From: Monarcha castaneiventris obscurior
Taxonomy: Eukaryota > Chordata > Aves > Passeriformes > Monarchidae
DNA: 64,000 nt
Direction: 5' to 3'
NCBI GenBank assembly: GCA_026261815.1
Contig: JAMPIT010000575.1
Location: forward strand, 40,215,501-40,279,500
Shown here: positions 27,601 through 38,100 of the stretch, in pieces
How positions within the stretch are numbered: position 1 is the first letter of the stretch
How the letters are laid out: each line of letters opens with the position of its first letter
The notes under the pieces: model-generated
Database searches by the model: none
Told to the model about the DNA's origin: nothing
What the model saw: the letters and a program-made list of their open reading frames with translations, nothing else
Made by a program: the position numbers and the translations under genes

Positions 27601-29904
27601 CATCTGTCACCATCATTCTTAATATGTACAAATTTTCTTTTGTGGACTATAAAATTGGTTTTATGCCATTCTCTGAAGCATATGTTCAGCAGTTCCATTA
27701 CGTTCAGAAAAATGTAACGAACGATCCATTCCTTGGTGCATTTAAGCCCAGAAAATATACCAAGAAGTATCTGAGCACTAAAACTTTAGTATCTGGGGGA
27801 TTATGGGGTTTATACTACTATTTTGTTTTTTTCATATTTGAAAATCATGTTCAGAGGGAGGATGAGGGAGTAGCTACCTGTCTCTGATGTTCATCCACAA
27901 AGGTCCTAAGGATTCTTTGGCTAAAATGTTTTGTCTGTGTTTTGGCATTTCTTGTAGCTATACAAAGAGCTGGTGAGGAGAGGAACAAACATTAGAAATT
28001 AAAAGAATTATGTGTTAGTGGAGATATCCATTTTACTGTTGCATGATTCAGGACTTCTGGGAAGTCACTTCCTTCCACCTTCTTCAGTTTTCTCAAATAA
28101 AAGTAATGATAATGGTACTACCTTTCATTTGAGACCTTAGGATAATAAATACTATGGGAACAAAGAAGCAGGCCTAAAAGAAAGATTCATCAATCATATT
28201 GTGTCATGGTCATGGTGGAATTCACCAAACACTGACCTGCAGACAGACCCAGCACAAGCCTTTATATTTATATTAAAACACTTAACATCAAGAGAATATA
28301 AAGCAGAGAAGCAGTGGGCTGTGTCTTAAGTGTGTACAGTCATACAAGGGCAACTCTACAGACTCCAGGTACCCAGGTTTTGACAATACAATTCCTATGA
28401 CATCAACGGCATGTAAAGACTGGTGAATTCTGCTAAAAAAGTGTTTTGAACTCCAGCTGCCTTTTATTTTCATTTCTATACACAGAAGCCTGAATTTAAA
28501 TGTTGTTAAATAAATTTTTCTATTACTATTAATCCTTCCTGGCATTAGGAATCAAGGTGATGAGGTATAAAGAGACAGATTTAAATTGCTTTCTTTCTTG
28601 TAAGTACAAGAAACTGAACTGCAACATATATATAAACTCCTTGAGAGACTGATACTCTTGATACTAGTGAGTATTTGTAGCCGAATTACAGAATTTGACA
28701 GTTTCTTCTGCTGAATTAGGAAAGTTACACATTTTGCATTTCTCCTCTGTAAAAGACTTAAGATGGAGCAATATTCTATAAATTTGGATGATGATCATCC
28801 TAATATTACTTTTGTGTTTTTTGTTTTGAAAAATGTCCTAGTTATTCCTTCAAAATGCATTATCTATTGGTATCATTGCAGTAGTCATAAAATTAAATTT
28901 CCACGTAAAGTAGTAGTCTCCTTGGGTGCAGGTTTCTGGGGTTCACTACAAGTGGCATAGCTCTGGAGTAGGATTTTTCATTGTACTCACCAGTGCATCA
29001 AACTCAGAGAAGAAGTAGAGCATGCTGAAGTAACTATCACCAGTGCCAATAAATTGTAGAGAAAATCAAGTGTCATAGCATGATCAGAGAGCAAGAGAAA
29101 CATAAATTGAAAAGAGAAAAAAGGAAAAAAAAAACCCTTTAAATTCTGTTGAATGTTTTACCAGAGAAAATAATTTCCACATACATTCTACACAGCAATG
29201 TTTTCTCAGCATTAAAAAAATATACTCTTTATTTTCCAGGGGCACACTTTTCATATGAATATAAGTTGGTTAAGCATTATCACAGAACTCTTGTTCATTC
29301 AAATTATTAAGAAACAATCAACTTGTGTTGCTGTAGATTCAACACATTTCCATCATTAAAAATGTTCTAATAATAATAAGCTATGGAAATCAGAGTTTAC
29401 CACTATCTTGTTCTGCATATTTACTCTTGCCAAATTTTATATGTCCGTAGACCAGTGATTAAAACTGCATAGGTTTGTTTTTAATTCTTAAAATGGTCAG
29501 CAGTAGAGGACAAAGAATTCCACATCTGGTCCTCTTGATCCGGCTTTGCAGTCAGTTTTAATTTCCTTCAATGCACAATAAGTTAATTTTGAGGTTATTC
29601 CAAATATTTTAATCAACATGTTATTTTATAAAGCATGAATTTGAATTCTAGATACATTACAGAAACTTCGCTCTCTTGGTCAATAAAAAGAATGATAAAA
29701 ATGAGTTAGTTTAGAGTTAGATATATTTTCTTCCAATATTGTTAATTATATCTCACTTTTTAAACTGGATATTAATCAAGTCTTTTATCACCCATTGAAG
29801 TATTTTATCAAAGATTGAAACTGATGAATTTGTAATGATGCACATCTTCCTGATTACCCTTTCTAATGACAGACCAAAATTAATTCTAATCATTCTCTTT
29901 GGAA
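18618..29904. other. CNTN5 intron, no gene; G/T-rich tract inside
   Basis: AT-rich intronic DNA with no exon or RNA gene that I can support. A strand-biased G/T-rich stretch lies at 23776-23886 (repeated TTGTTGG- and GGGTTTT-type words). Its opposite strand is therefore A/C-rich and gives a low-complexity Lys/Gln/Thr-rich open frame that is not a gene. A short AT run is present near 25638-25650. Confidence 0.55.
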
Positions 29905-30418
29905 TTTGCTAATCATAGAATCATTTAGATTGGAAAAGACTCTTAAGATCATGGAATCCAACAACCCAAAGTGCCATGGCTGTATATTGTCTAAATACCT
30001 GCAGGGTTTGTGATTCCACCACTTCCCTGGAAAGCTTTTTCCAAAGTTTTTGGTGAAGGTTTTTCTAATATCACATTCAAACTTCCCCTGGCACAACCTG
30101 AGGCCCTTTCTTCTCATCCTTTCAGCTGTTTCTTGAGAGAAGAGGCTCGCCCTCACCTGGCCACAACCGTTCGGGTTGTTTTGGAGACAGAAGATCCCCC
30201 CGAGCCTCTCTTTCTCCAGGCTAAACGCCTCCAGCTTTGTCACAGGACTTGTGCTCCAGACCCTTCCCCAGCTCTGTTGCCCTTCTCTGGACATGCTCCA
30301 GCCCCTCAATGTCTTTCTTGCAGTGAGGGGCCCAGAACTGAGCACAGGATTGGACGTGTGGCCTCAGCAGTGCCGAGTACAGGGGGATGGTCACTGCCCT
30401 GCTCCTGCTGGCTGTAGA
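29905..30418 (-). mobile_element. 5'-truncated CR1, about 0.5 kb (- strand)
   Basis: Read on the - strand this is the 3' end of a CR1. It includes the ORF2 tail motifs GAGGCCACACGTCCAATCC, CAGTTCTGGGCCCC, GAGGGGCTGGAGCA and AGCCTGGAGAAAGAGAGGCTC, then GGGAAGTGGTGGAATCAC. It ends in the 3' stem region TTTTCCAATCTAAATGATTC and the terminal TATGATT. It carries stops and small indels relative to the intact copy 0.5 kb downstream, so it is a dead, older insertion in the opposite orientation. The open frames on both strands here are remnants of the LINE, not genes. Confidence 0.95.
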
Positions 30419-30890
30419 TGTTCCAGTAGTTTCAATAGGAATTCTCTAGTATTAATTATTTACATTATTTAACTTTATTGTTCTTTACCACCTATTTTTT
30501 TTTCTACTTTTCATAGCAAATAACAATATACCATGGCATTTGTATTAACTGATGTGTCATAAATCATAGAACAACAATTTATGTGAAGCGTTCAGGAATT
30601 TTCTACATAGGTATTGATTTCCATTCCTACCTAACAATATATGTATATCAATGGCAGATTTGTTGTTAAAAATCTCATAACTGCTTTAAAAAGATTTTTA
30701 AAAGTTACGATTTGTAGTTTGTCTGCGTTGTCAGAATTTCCTGTTTCCAATGCATTTCTTCATGAAAAAATTATTTTAAACATTATCACAAATTTAGTTT
30801 TCTCACATCAGCTTTTTTTTCCATAAACTTCTTTCATTTAAGCATTTTCTTTATTTATATAAAAGAAAAATATGTATTCTTGTTCTGCAG
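30419..30890. other. AT-rich intron spacer between two CR1 copies
   Basis: Very AT-rich sequence with no identifiable feature. The base composition changes abruptly at about 30890, where the GC-rich 5' UTR of the full-length CR1 starts; that change is the best marker of its 5' boundary. Confidence 0.7.
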
Positions 30891-31135
30891 AGTCACCCGG
30901 GCGGGGCTGCGCGGGAGAGCAGCGGGGCGATTTAAAGCGTCCCTAGGGAGCGCGGCGACCCGGAGCGGGCAAACAGGAGTGGGCAAACAGGAGCGGGCAA
31001 ACAGGAGCGGGCAAACAGGAGCGTGGCACGTCTCTAGCGGCGTGGCAGGGCAGTTTGCGCGGCAGTTCAAGCAGGCAGGGCTGCAGGGTACTGCTGGTGG
31101 GGCTTTCAATTGTTAGTTGTTGTGCTTTGGAAGTA
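30891..31135 (+). promoter_or_regulatory. CR1 5' UTR, likely internal promoter
   Basis: GC-rich and CpG-rich leader of the full-length CR1, from about GTCACCCGGGCGGGGCTGCG to the ORF1 ATG. Autonomous LINEs carry an internal promoter in this region, so transcription starting here is expected from family knowledge; no TATA box is seen. It contains the tandem repeats at 30963-31018. Confidence 0.7.
30963..31018 (+). repeat. 4 x 14 bp tandem repeat in CR1 5' UTR
   Basis: Four contiguous copies of GAGCGGGCAAACAG (30963, 30977, 30991, 31005). The second copy has a single C-to-T change, and a partial fifth begins at 31019. Each unit carries GAGCGGGC, a GC-box-like word. Repeated monomers in a LINE 5' UTR can act as promoter modules, as in mouse L1; for this CR1 that is inference. 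Confidence 0.95.
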
Positions 31136-32206
31136 ATGGTCTTTACACGATCAAAACCTGGGAATGCTACAAGTGTATGTAGCCAAATAGAGCCCTCCAA
31201 AAAGGATGTGTCTGCCCAGACCCATTCCTGTGCGGAGTGTTTGAGCCTATCGGCGGTACCAGGGGACGTTGCAGAAGGAGGATGTTTGCGGTGTGAACAG
31301 GTGACTGACTTGCTTTCACTGGTGGCTGAGCTCAGGGAGGAGGTAGAAAGACTAAGGAGTATTAGGGAAAGTGAAAGGGAAATAGACTGGTGGAGCTCTA
31401 CCCTTCCATCCTTGAGGGAGGCTCACCAGGAGTCAGAGGACTCCTATGCCTCTCCCTGTCAGACAATAGGAGGACACCTGGCAGATGAAGGGGAGTGGAA
31501 ATGGGTCCCCACTCGAGGAGGTGGTAGAAATTCCTCCCTACCTCCCTCACCTACCCAGGTGCCACTTCGGAATAGGTATGAGGCCCTGGATCTAGAAGAT
31601 CGGCTGGAGAACACAGAGGAGAATGATCTGTTCAATGATCCTCCCAGTTGTGAGTCACCTGTCAGGCGGATCACCACCTCTAACTTTAAAAAGAAAAGAA
31701 GGGTAGTGGTAGTGGGTGACTCCCTTCTTAGGGGAACAGAGGGCCCCATATGTCGACCGGACCCATTCCACAGGGAGATCTGCTGCCTCCCTGGGGCTCG
31801 GGTACGGGATATTGCCGAGAGACTACCTGACCTGATTCGGCCCTCTGATTACTACCCACTGCTGATACTCCAGGCTGGCAGTGAAGAGATTGAGAGGAGG
31901 AGCATCAAGGCAGTTAAAAGGGGCTTTAGAGTACTGGGTCAAGTGATGAATAAGGCAGGAGCTCTGGTAGTGTTCTGCTCAGTCCTCTTGGTGGCAGAGA
32001 AAAATGACAAAAGAAATAGGAGAGCCCACATTATCAATAAGTGGCTCAAGGGTTGGTGCCATCAGCAGAATTTTGGATTTTTTGATCATGGGGAAGCTTT
32101 TACAGCACCTGGTCTGCTAGAACCAGATGGGCTCCATCTCTCTGTTAAGGGCAGAAGGTTTTTAGCTCATGAACTGGCTGAACTCATTGAAAGGGCTTTA
32201 AACTAG
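31136..32206 (+). CDS. CR1 ORF1: Cys-motif, coiled-coil, SGNH esterase-like protein
   Basis: 356 aa from the first ATG (31136); a longer open frame reaches back to a TTG at 31055, but the GC-rich 5' UTR and the family pattern favour the ATG. Residues 32-53 hold a C-x2-C-x14-C-x2-C putative zinc-binding motif, followed at about 54-85 by a Leu/Glu/Arg-rich heptad segment likely to form a coiled coil. A C-terminal SGNH/GDSL-like domain starts at about residue 189, with block [12 protein letters not shown] (Asp195-Ser196), block [10 protein letters not shown] (Gly220) and block [10 protein letters not shown] (Asp331, His334). Block III reads LQAGSEE (248-251) instead of the usual GxND. CR1 ORF1 proteins are thought to bind the element RNA in the RNP; the esterase's role is unknown. 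No stop or frameshift is present. Confidence 0.9.
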   Translation: MVFTRSKPGNATSVCSQIEPSKKDVSAQTHSCAECLSLSAVPGDVAEGGCLRCEQVTDLLSLVAELREEVERLRSIRESEREIDWWSSTLPSLREAHQESEDSYASPCQTIGGHLADEGEWKWVPTRGGGRNSSLPPSPTQVPLRNRYEALDLEDRLENTEENDLFNDPPSCESPVRRITTSNFKKKRRVVVVGDSLLRGTEGPICRPDPFHREICCLPGARVRDIAERLPDLIRPSDYYPLLILQAGSEEIERRSIKAVKRGFRVLGQVMNKAGALVVFCSVLLVAEKNDKRNRRAHIINKWLKGWCHQQNFGFFDHGEAFTAPGLLEPDGLHLSVKGRRFLAHELAELIERALN

Positions 32207-32277
32207 GTTCGAAGGGGGAAGGGGATACAGCTGGGCTCTCTGGAAACAGTCCCAAGGATGGTAAGCCTGAGTTAGGG

Positions 32278-35064
32278 GTGAAAACAGTAGCCCAGCTGAA
32301 GTGCATGTATACTAATGCACGCAGCATGGGTAACAAGCAAGAGCAGCTGGAAGCCATGGTGCAACAGCAAAGCTATGATGTGATTGCCATCACGGAAACA
32401 TGGTGGGATGACTCACATAGCTGGAGCACTGCACTGGATGGCTACAAGCTCTTCAGAAGAGAGAGGAAAGGGAGAAGAGGTGGAGGGGTGGCCCTTTACA
32501 TTAGGGAGGTTTTTGATGCTATGGATATTGAAACTAATGATGATGAAGTTGAATGCCTATGGGTAAAGATTAAAGGGAAGGCCAACAAGGCTGATATCCT
32601 ACTAGGAGTCTGTTACAGACCGCCCAACCAGTCTGAAGAAGTGGACAACTTATTCTATAAGCAGCTAGAGAATGTTTCAGGGTCACCAGCCCTTATTCTC
32701 GTAGGTGACTTTAACCTACCGGACATCTGCTGGGAACTTAATACAGCAGAAAAGAGGCAGTCCAGGAAGTTCTTGGAGTGGGTGGAGGACAACTTTCTGT
32801 TGCAGCTGGTGAGTGAGCCCACCAGGGGAGAGGCTATACTAGATTTATTGTTAGCAAATAGATACGGGCTGGTGGGAGATGTGGTGGTTGGAGGACAACT
32901 GGGGCATAGTGACCATGGAAAAATTGAGTTTTCAATAATTGGTGAAAGGAGGGGGAACATCAATAAGGCTTTTACATTGGACTTCAGGAGGGCAGACTTT
33001 AACCTATTTAGGAGACTTATCCAGAGAGTTCCTTGGGAAGCAGCCCTTAAAAACAAAGGAGTACAGGAAGGATGGGCATACTTCAAAAGAGAGATCTTGA
33101 GGGCACAGGAACAGACTGTTCCAGTGCGACGAAAGATGAGGGGGCGAGGTAAATGCCCATCCTGGGTGGACAATGAGGTTTTGAAGGAACTTAGGAACAA
33201 AAAGAGGATATATCATCTTTGGAAGGAGGGTCAGGTCTCTCAGAAAGTATTTAAGGAGGCTGCTAGAGCATGTAGGAAAAAAATTAGGGAGGCCAAAGCT
33301 CAGTTTGAGCTCAATTTGGCAACCCTTGTAAAGGACAATAAAAAATGCTTTTACAAATATATTAATGAAAAAAGGAAGGGCAGGACCGACCTTTGTTGTC
33401 TATTGGATGCAGAAGGGAATTTAGTAACTGCAGATGAGAAGAAAGTAGAGGTGCTTAATGACTTCTTTGCCTCGGTCTTTACTGAAAAGACGCATGGTGC
33501 TCAGGACAACTGTCTTCCTAGGTTGGTAGGTAATATCAGGGAGCAGAACGGTCCCCCTGTTATCCAAGAGGAGGCAGTCAGGGAACTGCTGAGCTGCCTG
33601 GATATCCATAAATCTGTGGGACCGGATGGGATCCATCCCAGGGTGATGAGGGAGCTGGCAAATGAGCTTGCAAAGCCACTCTCCATCATCTACCAGCAGT
33701 CCTGGCTCACTGGTGAGGTTCCAGATGACTGGAAGCTGGCCAATGTGACACCCATTCACAAAAAGGGTAAGAAGGAGGATCCTGGTAATTACAGGCCGGT
33801 TAGCCTGACCTCGGTACCAGGGAAAGTCATGGAACAGTTTATATTGAGTGCTATTACACAGCACCTACAGGATGGACAGGGGATTAGACCCAGCCAGCAT
33901 GGATTTAGAAGGGGTAGGTCATGTTTGACCAACCTGGTCTCCTTTTATGACCAGGTAACCTGCCTGGTAGATGCAGGAAAGGCTGTAGATGTTGTCTATT
34001 TAGACCTCAGTAAGGCCTTTGACACTGTCTCCCACAGCATCCTCCTGGAAAAGCTGGCAGCCCATGGCTTGGACAGGTGCACTCTTTGCTGGGTTAAGAA
34101 CTGGCTGGATGGCCGGGCCCAGAGAGTGCTGGTGAATGGTGCTGCATCCAGCTGGCGGCCAGTCACCAGTGGTGTCCCTCAGGGGTCTGTGCTGGGACCT
34201 GCTCTGTTTAATATTTTTATTGATGACATGGATGAGGGCATTGAGTCTTTCATTAGTAAATTTGCAGATGACACTAAGCTGGGAGCATGTGTCGATCTGT
34301 TGGAGGGTAGGAGGGCTCTGCAGAGAGACCTGGAATGGTTGAATAGATGGGCTGAGTCCAACAGGATGACGTTTAACCAGTCCAAGTGCCGAGTCCTGCA
34401 TTTTGGCCGCAATAACCCCCTGCAACGCTATAGGCTGGGGACAGAGTGGCTGGAGAGTGCCCAGGCAGAAAGAGACTTGGGAGTACTCGTTGACAGCCGA
34501 CTCAACAAGAGTCAGCAGTGTGCCCAGGTGGCCAAAAAGGCCAATGGTATCCTGGCCTGTATCAGGAATAGTGTGGCCAGCAGGAGCAGGGAAGTCATCC
34601 TTCCCCTATACTTGGCACCGGTGAGGCCGCACCTTGAGTACTGTGTCCAGTTCTGGGCCCCTCAGTTCAGGAAGGACGTGGAGACACTTGAGCGAGTCCA
34701 GAGGAGGGCAACAAGGCTGGTGAGGGGCTTGGAACACAAGCCCTATGAGGAACGGCTGAGGGAACTGGGGTTGTTTAGCCTGGAGAAAAGGAGACTCAGA
34801 GGCGACCTTATCACTCTCTACAACTTCTTGAAAGGTGGTTGTAGTGAGGTGGGGGTTGGTCTCTTTTTCCGGGCAACAACTGACAGAACAAGAGGACACA
34901 GTCTTAAGTTGCGCCAAGGGAAATATAGGTTGGATATTAGGAGAAACTTTTTTACAGAAAGAGTGATAAAATATTGGAATGGTTTACCTGGGGAGGTGGT
35001 GGAATCACCATCCCTGGACGTGTTTAAAAAGAGATTGGATGTGGCACTCAGTGCCATGGTTTAG
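32278..35064 (+). CDS. CR1 ORF2: APE endonuclease and reverse transcriptase
   Basis: Open for 928 codons from a GTG at 32278; the first in-frame ATG is 32305 (residue 10) and the frame is open only from 32188, so the true start is unresolved. Residues about 8-220 are an APE-type endonuclease with all expected residues: Asn13 (TNARS), Glu40 (ITETWW), Tyr113 (CYRPPN), Asp144/Asn146 (GDFNLPD), Asp189, and Ser211-Asp212-His213 (GHSDHG). The reverse transcriptase follows, with [31 protein letters not shown], motif [10 protein letters not shown] (Asp576), [11 protein letters not shown] (from 631) and FADD (662-665). Thumb and C-terminal CR1 blocks such as [10 protein letters not shown] end at TAG 35062-35064. 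The protein would nick the target and prime reverse transcription of CR1 RNA from its 3' end. There is no internal stop or frameshift. Confidence 0.95.
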   Translation: MKTVAQLKCMYTNARSMGNKQEQLEAMVQQQSYDVIAITETWWDDSHSWSTALDGYKLFRRERKGRRGGGVALYIREVFDAMDIETNDDEVECLWVKIKGKANKADILLGVCYRPPNQSEEVDNLFYKQLENVSGSPALILVGDFNLPDICWELNTAEKRQSRKFLEWVEDNFLLQLVSEPTRGEAILDLLLANRYGLVGDVVVGGQLGHSDHGKIEFSIIGERRGNINKAFTLDFRRADFNLFRRLIQRVPWEAALKNKGVQEGWAYFKREILRAQEQTVPVRRKMRGRGKCPSWVDNEVLKELRNKKRIYHLWKEGQVSQKVFKEAARACRKKIREAKAQFELNLATLVKDNKKCFYKYINEKRKGRTDLCCLLDAEGNLVTADEKKVEVLNDFFASVFTEKTHGAQDNCLPRLVGNIREQNGPPVIQEEAVRELLSCLDIHKSVGPDGIHPRVMRELANELAKPLSIIYQQSWLTGEVPDDWKLANVTPIHKKGKKEDPGNYRPVSLTSVPGKVMEQFILSAITQHLQDGQGIRPSQHGFRRGRSCLTNLVSFYDQVTCLVDAGKAVDVVYLDLSKAFDTVSHSILLEKLAAHGLDRCTLCWVKNWLDGRAQRVLVNGAASSWRPVTSGVPQGSVLGPALFNIFIDDMDEGIESFISKFADDTKLGACVDLLEGRRALQRDLEWLNRWAESNRMTFNQSKCRVLHFGRNNPLQRYRLGTEWLESAQAERDLGVLVDSRLNKSQQCAQVAKKANGILACIRNSVASRSREVILPLYLAPVRPHLEYCVQFWAPQFRKDVETLERVQRRATRLVRGLEHKPYEERLRELGLFSLEKRRLRGDLITLYNFLKGGCSEVGVGLFFRATTDRTRGHSLKLRQGKYRLDIRRNFFTERVIKYWNGLPGEVVESPSLDVFKKRLDVALSAMV

Positions 35065-35087
35065 TTTAGTTAAGGTGTTAGGGCAGA

Positions 35088-35147
35088 GGTTGGACTCGAT
35101 GATCTTGAAGGTCTCTTCCAACCCTGTGATTCTGTGATTCTGTGATT
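35088..35147 (+). promoter_or_regulatory. CR1 3' stem-loop and terminal octamer repeats
   Basis: GGTTGGA (35088-35094) pairs with TCCAACC (35117-35123), followed by repeated TGATTCTG units to about 35147. CR1 elements end in such octamers rather than poly(A), and this conserved 3' end is regarded as the template-recognition site for the ORF2 reverse transcriptase. It is also present in the fragments at 18.6 and 29.9 kb. Confidence 0.9.
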
Positions 35148-38100
35148 TGATGAAATGGCCTTTAAGCATGTCTAAACATTTCTTTACATGAAAAGGTTAC
35201 TGAGAATATAGTACCCTAAAAATTACTTCAAAGTATGTCAAGAAAATCAAATTAGTTTGGTTTTGGTTTTTTTGTTGTTGGCGGTTTTTGTTTGTTTTTG
35301 TTTTGTTTGATAGAGGGCTCATATACACAGCTTGAGTTCTGCAAAAATATATTATAATGTATAATATATTATAATATATTGTATATTTAATGGAATATTG
35401 AACATGGAATTTGTAGGCAATAAGTTGATAATGAAGTGTTAAGAAATATCCAATATTGATTTGTCAAGAGCAAATCATATCAAATTTAATTTTAGTTTTT
35501 TTAAAGTGCGAGTGACCTAGAGGAAAGAAAGGCATATTTAGCATTTGAGAGTGACTCCTGCAAGAGGTTACAATTACTGCAGAACACAGAATAAAAATCA
35601 GAAATGATCAGTGCCTTGGAGAAATTGCTTGCAATGAATAACACAAAATTCAGCGAAATGCAGACTACTGTACTTATCAAAGATCAAATATGCAAATAGA
35701 ATGAAAAGGAATAAGCAATTAAGCAGCATTTTTCCTTAGAAAAATGTAATTACAAAAAATAACACAATACTTAGAAGAATGGATAATTCAGTAGTAGAAT
35801 TCTAGGACATCCTAAGAGAGCTGCTACCTATGGAGTACAAGTGACTATTGTTCCACTTCTCAACCGTGTTGATGTCCAGCTTTGGTTCCTACATTATAAG
35901 ATGTAGAAAAGCCATAGAGATGAAAATAATAAAATTAGGCAAAGGATTCAAAATTAGGACTTCTGAAGGAAAGTTGAGGAGATTTGGCTGATCCAGCCTT
36001 GCGAACAGAAGTTTAGTATACACAGAGATGATGGCCTTCCACTGTAACTGTAAAAGATTAATATTGCTCCTCAATAATTAGTGTTTTCAATACTTCCAAT
36101 ATGGTATTTGGTATAAGAAATAAACAGTATTTTTAAAAAAGTTATGGGCAAATATTAAGGAAAACTGTCTAATTATCCAAGCAATGAAATATGTTATTGT
36201 GAAGATCTAAATTTAGGAATATAAATCATTAGACATTCTTTAAGACAGGGCTGAGAATATCTGGCCCTGCCTGAGGGCAAAAGAAGGCCTGAATAACCTG
36301 TGGTTTTGATGACAGTATTTTGACTCTTTCTGGAACAGGTTTCTTTTTTACTATGAAAATCATAATGATGACAATAGAATACACATGATAATCCAATATA
36401 TTTTCAAAACTGTATTTTTTGTTGTATGCTACGTGGTCTCTTTAAAGTGTGTATGTATGAGAAAGACATTTCATCAGTCTTTATATTTTTTAATGACTGG
36501 GTATATTTCATACATATTAAAGTACAAATGAGACTACATTGACTGTCTACACTGGAAGCAGCAATATAATATTTGTATCCTCCAGTACAAGATGAATCCT
36601 GACAGTACATTTACCTTTTCTAGCATATTTTTAGTTATTGGCTGTGTGAATGCTTATATGAAAGAAAATATTTGGAGATTTATCACTGTAACTGAATCTG
36701 AAGAAAGACAAATATGTGATTGGTAGAACTGTGTTTCAGATATGTGAGCAGTAGATACAGAGGCCCCAGAGAAGGAAATAAGCAGTTTTATTACTAACTG
36801 ATAAATCGACAATATCTGTTTGCTCTATGTGGGTGTGTTACAATGCAACAAAAAAAAAATATGTGCATTAAATATTTTCTTTGAGGATTAATGAGCACTG
36901 ATAACAAAACACAGCAGCATAAAGAAATGTACCAAAATTATTTATCTAGTTGTGGACGGAGGCTGGAGGATCAACCCATTTTTATCATTCATTTTAGCTA
37001 AAAAGAAGCCTCTTTCCCTCTGAATGTGAAGTGTTCCCCATCATTAGAGAGCATTGCTACTGCACCCTTATTCTGTGGCTAGTATACAGAATATCCGAAC
37101 AGTAATTGTGAGGAAAACGTTGAAAACTGGGTTTAATATAAAATTAGGCTTCATATTTTCAGAAGGGGAGATGTTGGCATATATTTTTCCTGATAGCTTA
37201 TTTCATTTAAATAGAATAATTCTAAATGCTAAAGCAAAGCCATCTTCCAAATGTCATGGTTTATAGCTATGTATAGTAAATTCAGCCTATAATGTCATGT
37301 GTACTTGTGTTTTTTCACCTATCAATTAAAAAAATGGGAAAAAAAACTTCTTCAGGGGTTCTAAAACTCCCAGATTATCTCAGATATTGAGTGTCATCAG
37401 GTGTCAGTACCATTTATTCATCAAGTACTGCCATCTTGTGGAATTAAAGTAATGAAAGCAAATCCTAAACGGAGGAAGGTAAATATATTTTTCCAACAGG
37501 ATCTCCCACTGCATCACAAAAAGAAGACTAAAAACAGACTTATTTCTTGTACAAACATCACAACTCCACAGAAATACAATTATGGGGTGGGTGTTTTGCA
37601 TGTTTTGCCCTTTAATAGGCAAAATTTAGTCATGTATGGACACTAGGGTTTTCAATGACCTTAATAGAGTTCATATGGAAACCTTCCTGTTATGTCTTCA
37701 CTTGCACCCAAAATACCACTTGGCTCACAGGACTAATGAAAAATCTGTCCAGACACCTCATGCTAAAAGGGTGAATGCAGCAATTTCTTAAGAGAAAAAC
37801 CCTGAAGCAAATCTGGGAAACATTCAGGCAGTAGCAAACACAGGAGGGAATGTTTGGTGTTATCTGAGTGCTTCAGCACAGCTCTTTACAATACTTCAGG
37901 CATTATTTCATACTGACCCACAATGACAGAAAGACTTTTGCATTACCATAGTACTGACATTTTCTGCATCAGAATATCTCCAAAAGCACTAAGAAAAATG
38001 CTGATATGCCAGCATTCCAGCTTCATCCATTATGGGAAGTACATCACATTGTGACAGTTTAGGAATTAGTGTTGTTTAAGAGAGAAAACAGAAGTAAAAA

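Larger units (their letters stand above)
30891..35147 (+). mobile_element. CR1: Full-length CR1 LINE retrotransposon with both ORFs open
   Basis: About 4.26 kb, in the same orientation as CNTN5 and inside the intron between its exons at 16738 and 42733. In order it has a GC-rich 5' UTR with 14 bp tandem repeats, ORF1 (31136-32206), ORF2 (to 35064), a short 3' UTR with the conserved GGTTGGA/TCCAACC stem (35088-35123), and octamer repeats (TGATTCTG-type, about 35124-35147) instead of a poly(A) tail. No premature stop or frameshift interrupts ORF1 or ORF2, so this is a recent insertion and a potential source of CR1 activity. CR1 integrates by target-primed reverse transcription and often leaves no target-site duplication; I saw none. 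The exact 5' end is uncertain by some tens of bases. Confidence 0.95.

Noticed and set aside
30010..30472. Open frames of 98-151 codons on both strands
   Set aside because: Explained by the decayed - strand CR1 fragment; no independent coding evidence.
31055..31135. N-terminal extension of CR1 ORF1 from a TTG codon
   Set aside because: Non-ATG start in a GC-rich leader; the ATG at 31136 gives the expected domain arrangement.
31459..35057. Antisense open frames within the full-length CR1
   Set aside because: Shadows of the long ORF1 and ORF2; no conserved antisense product is known for CR1.
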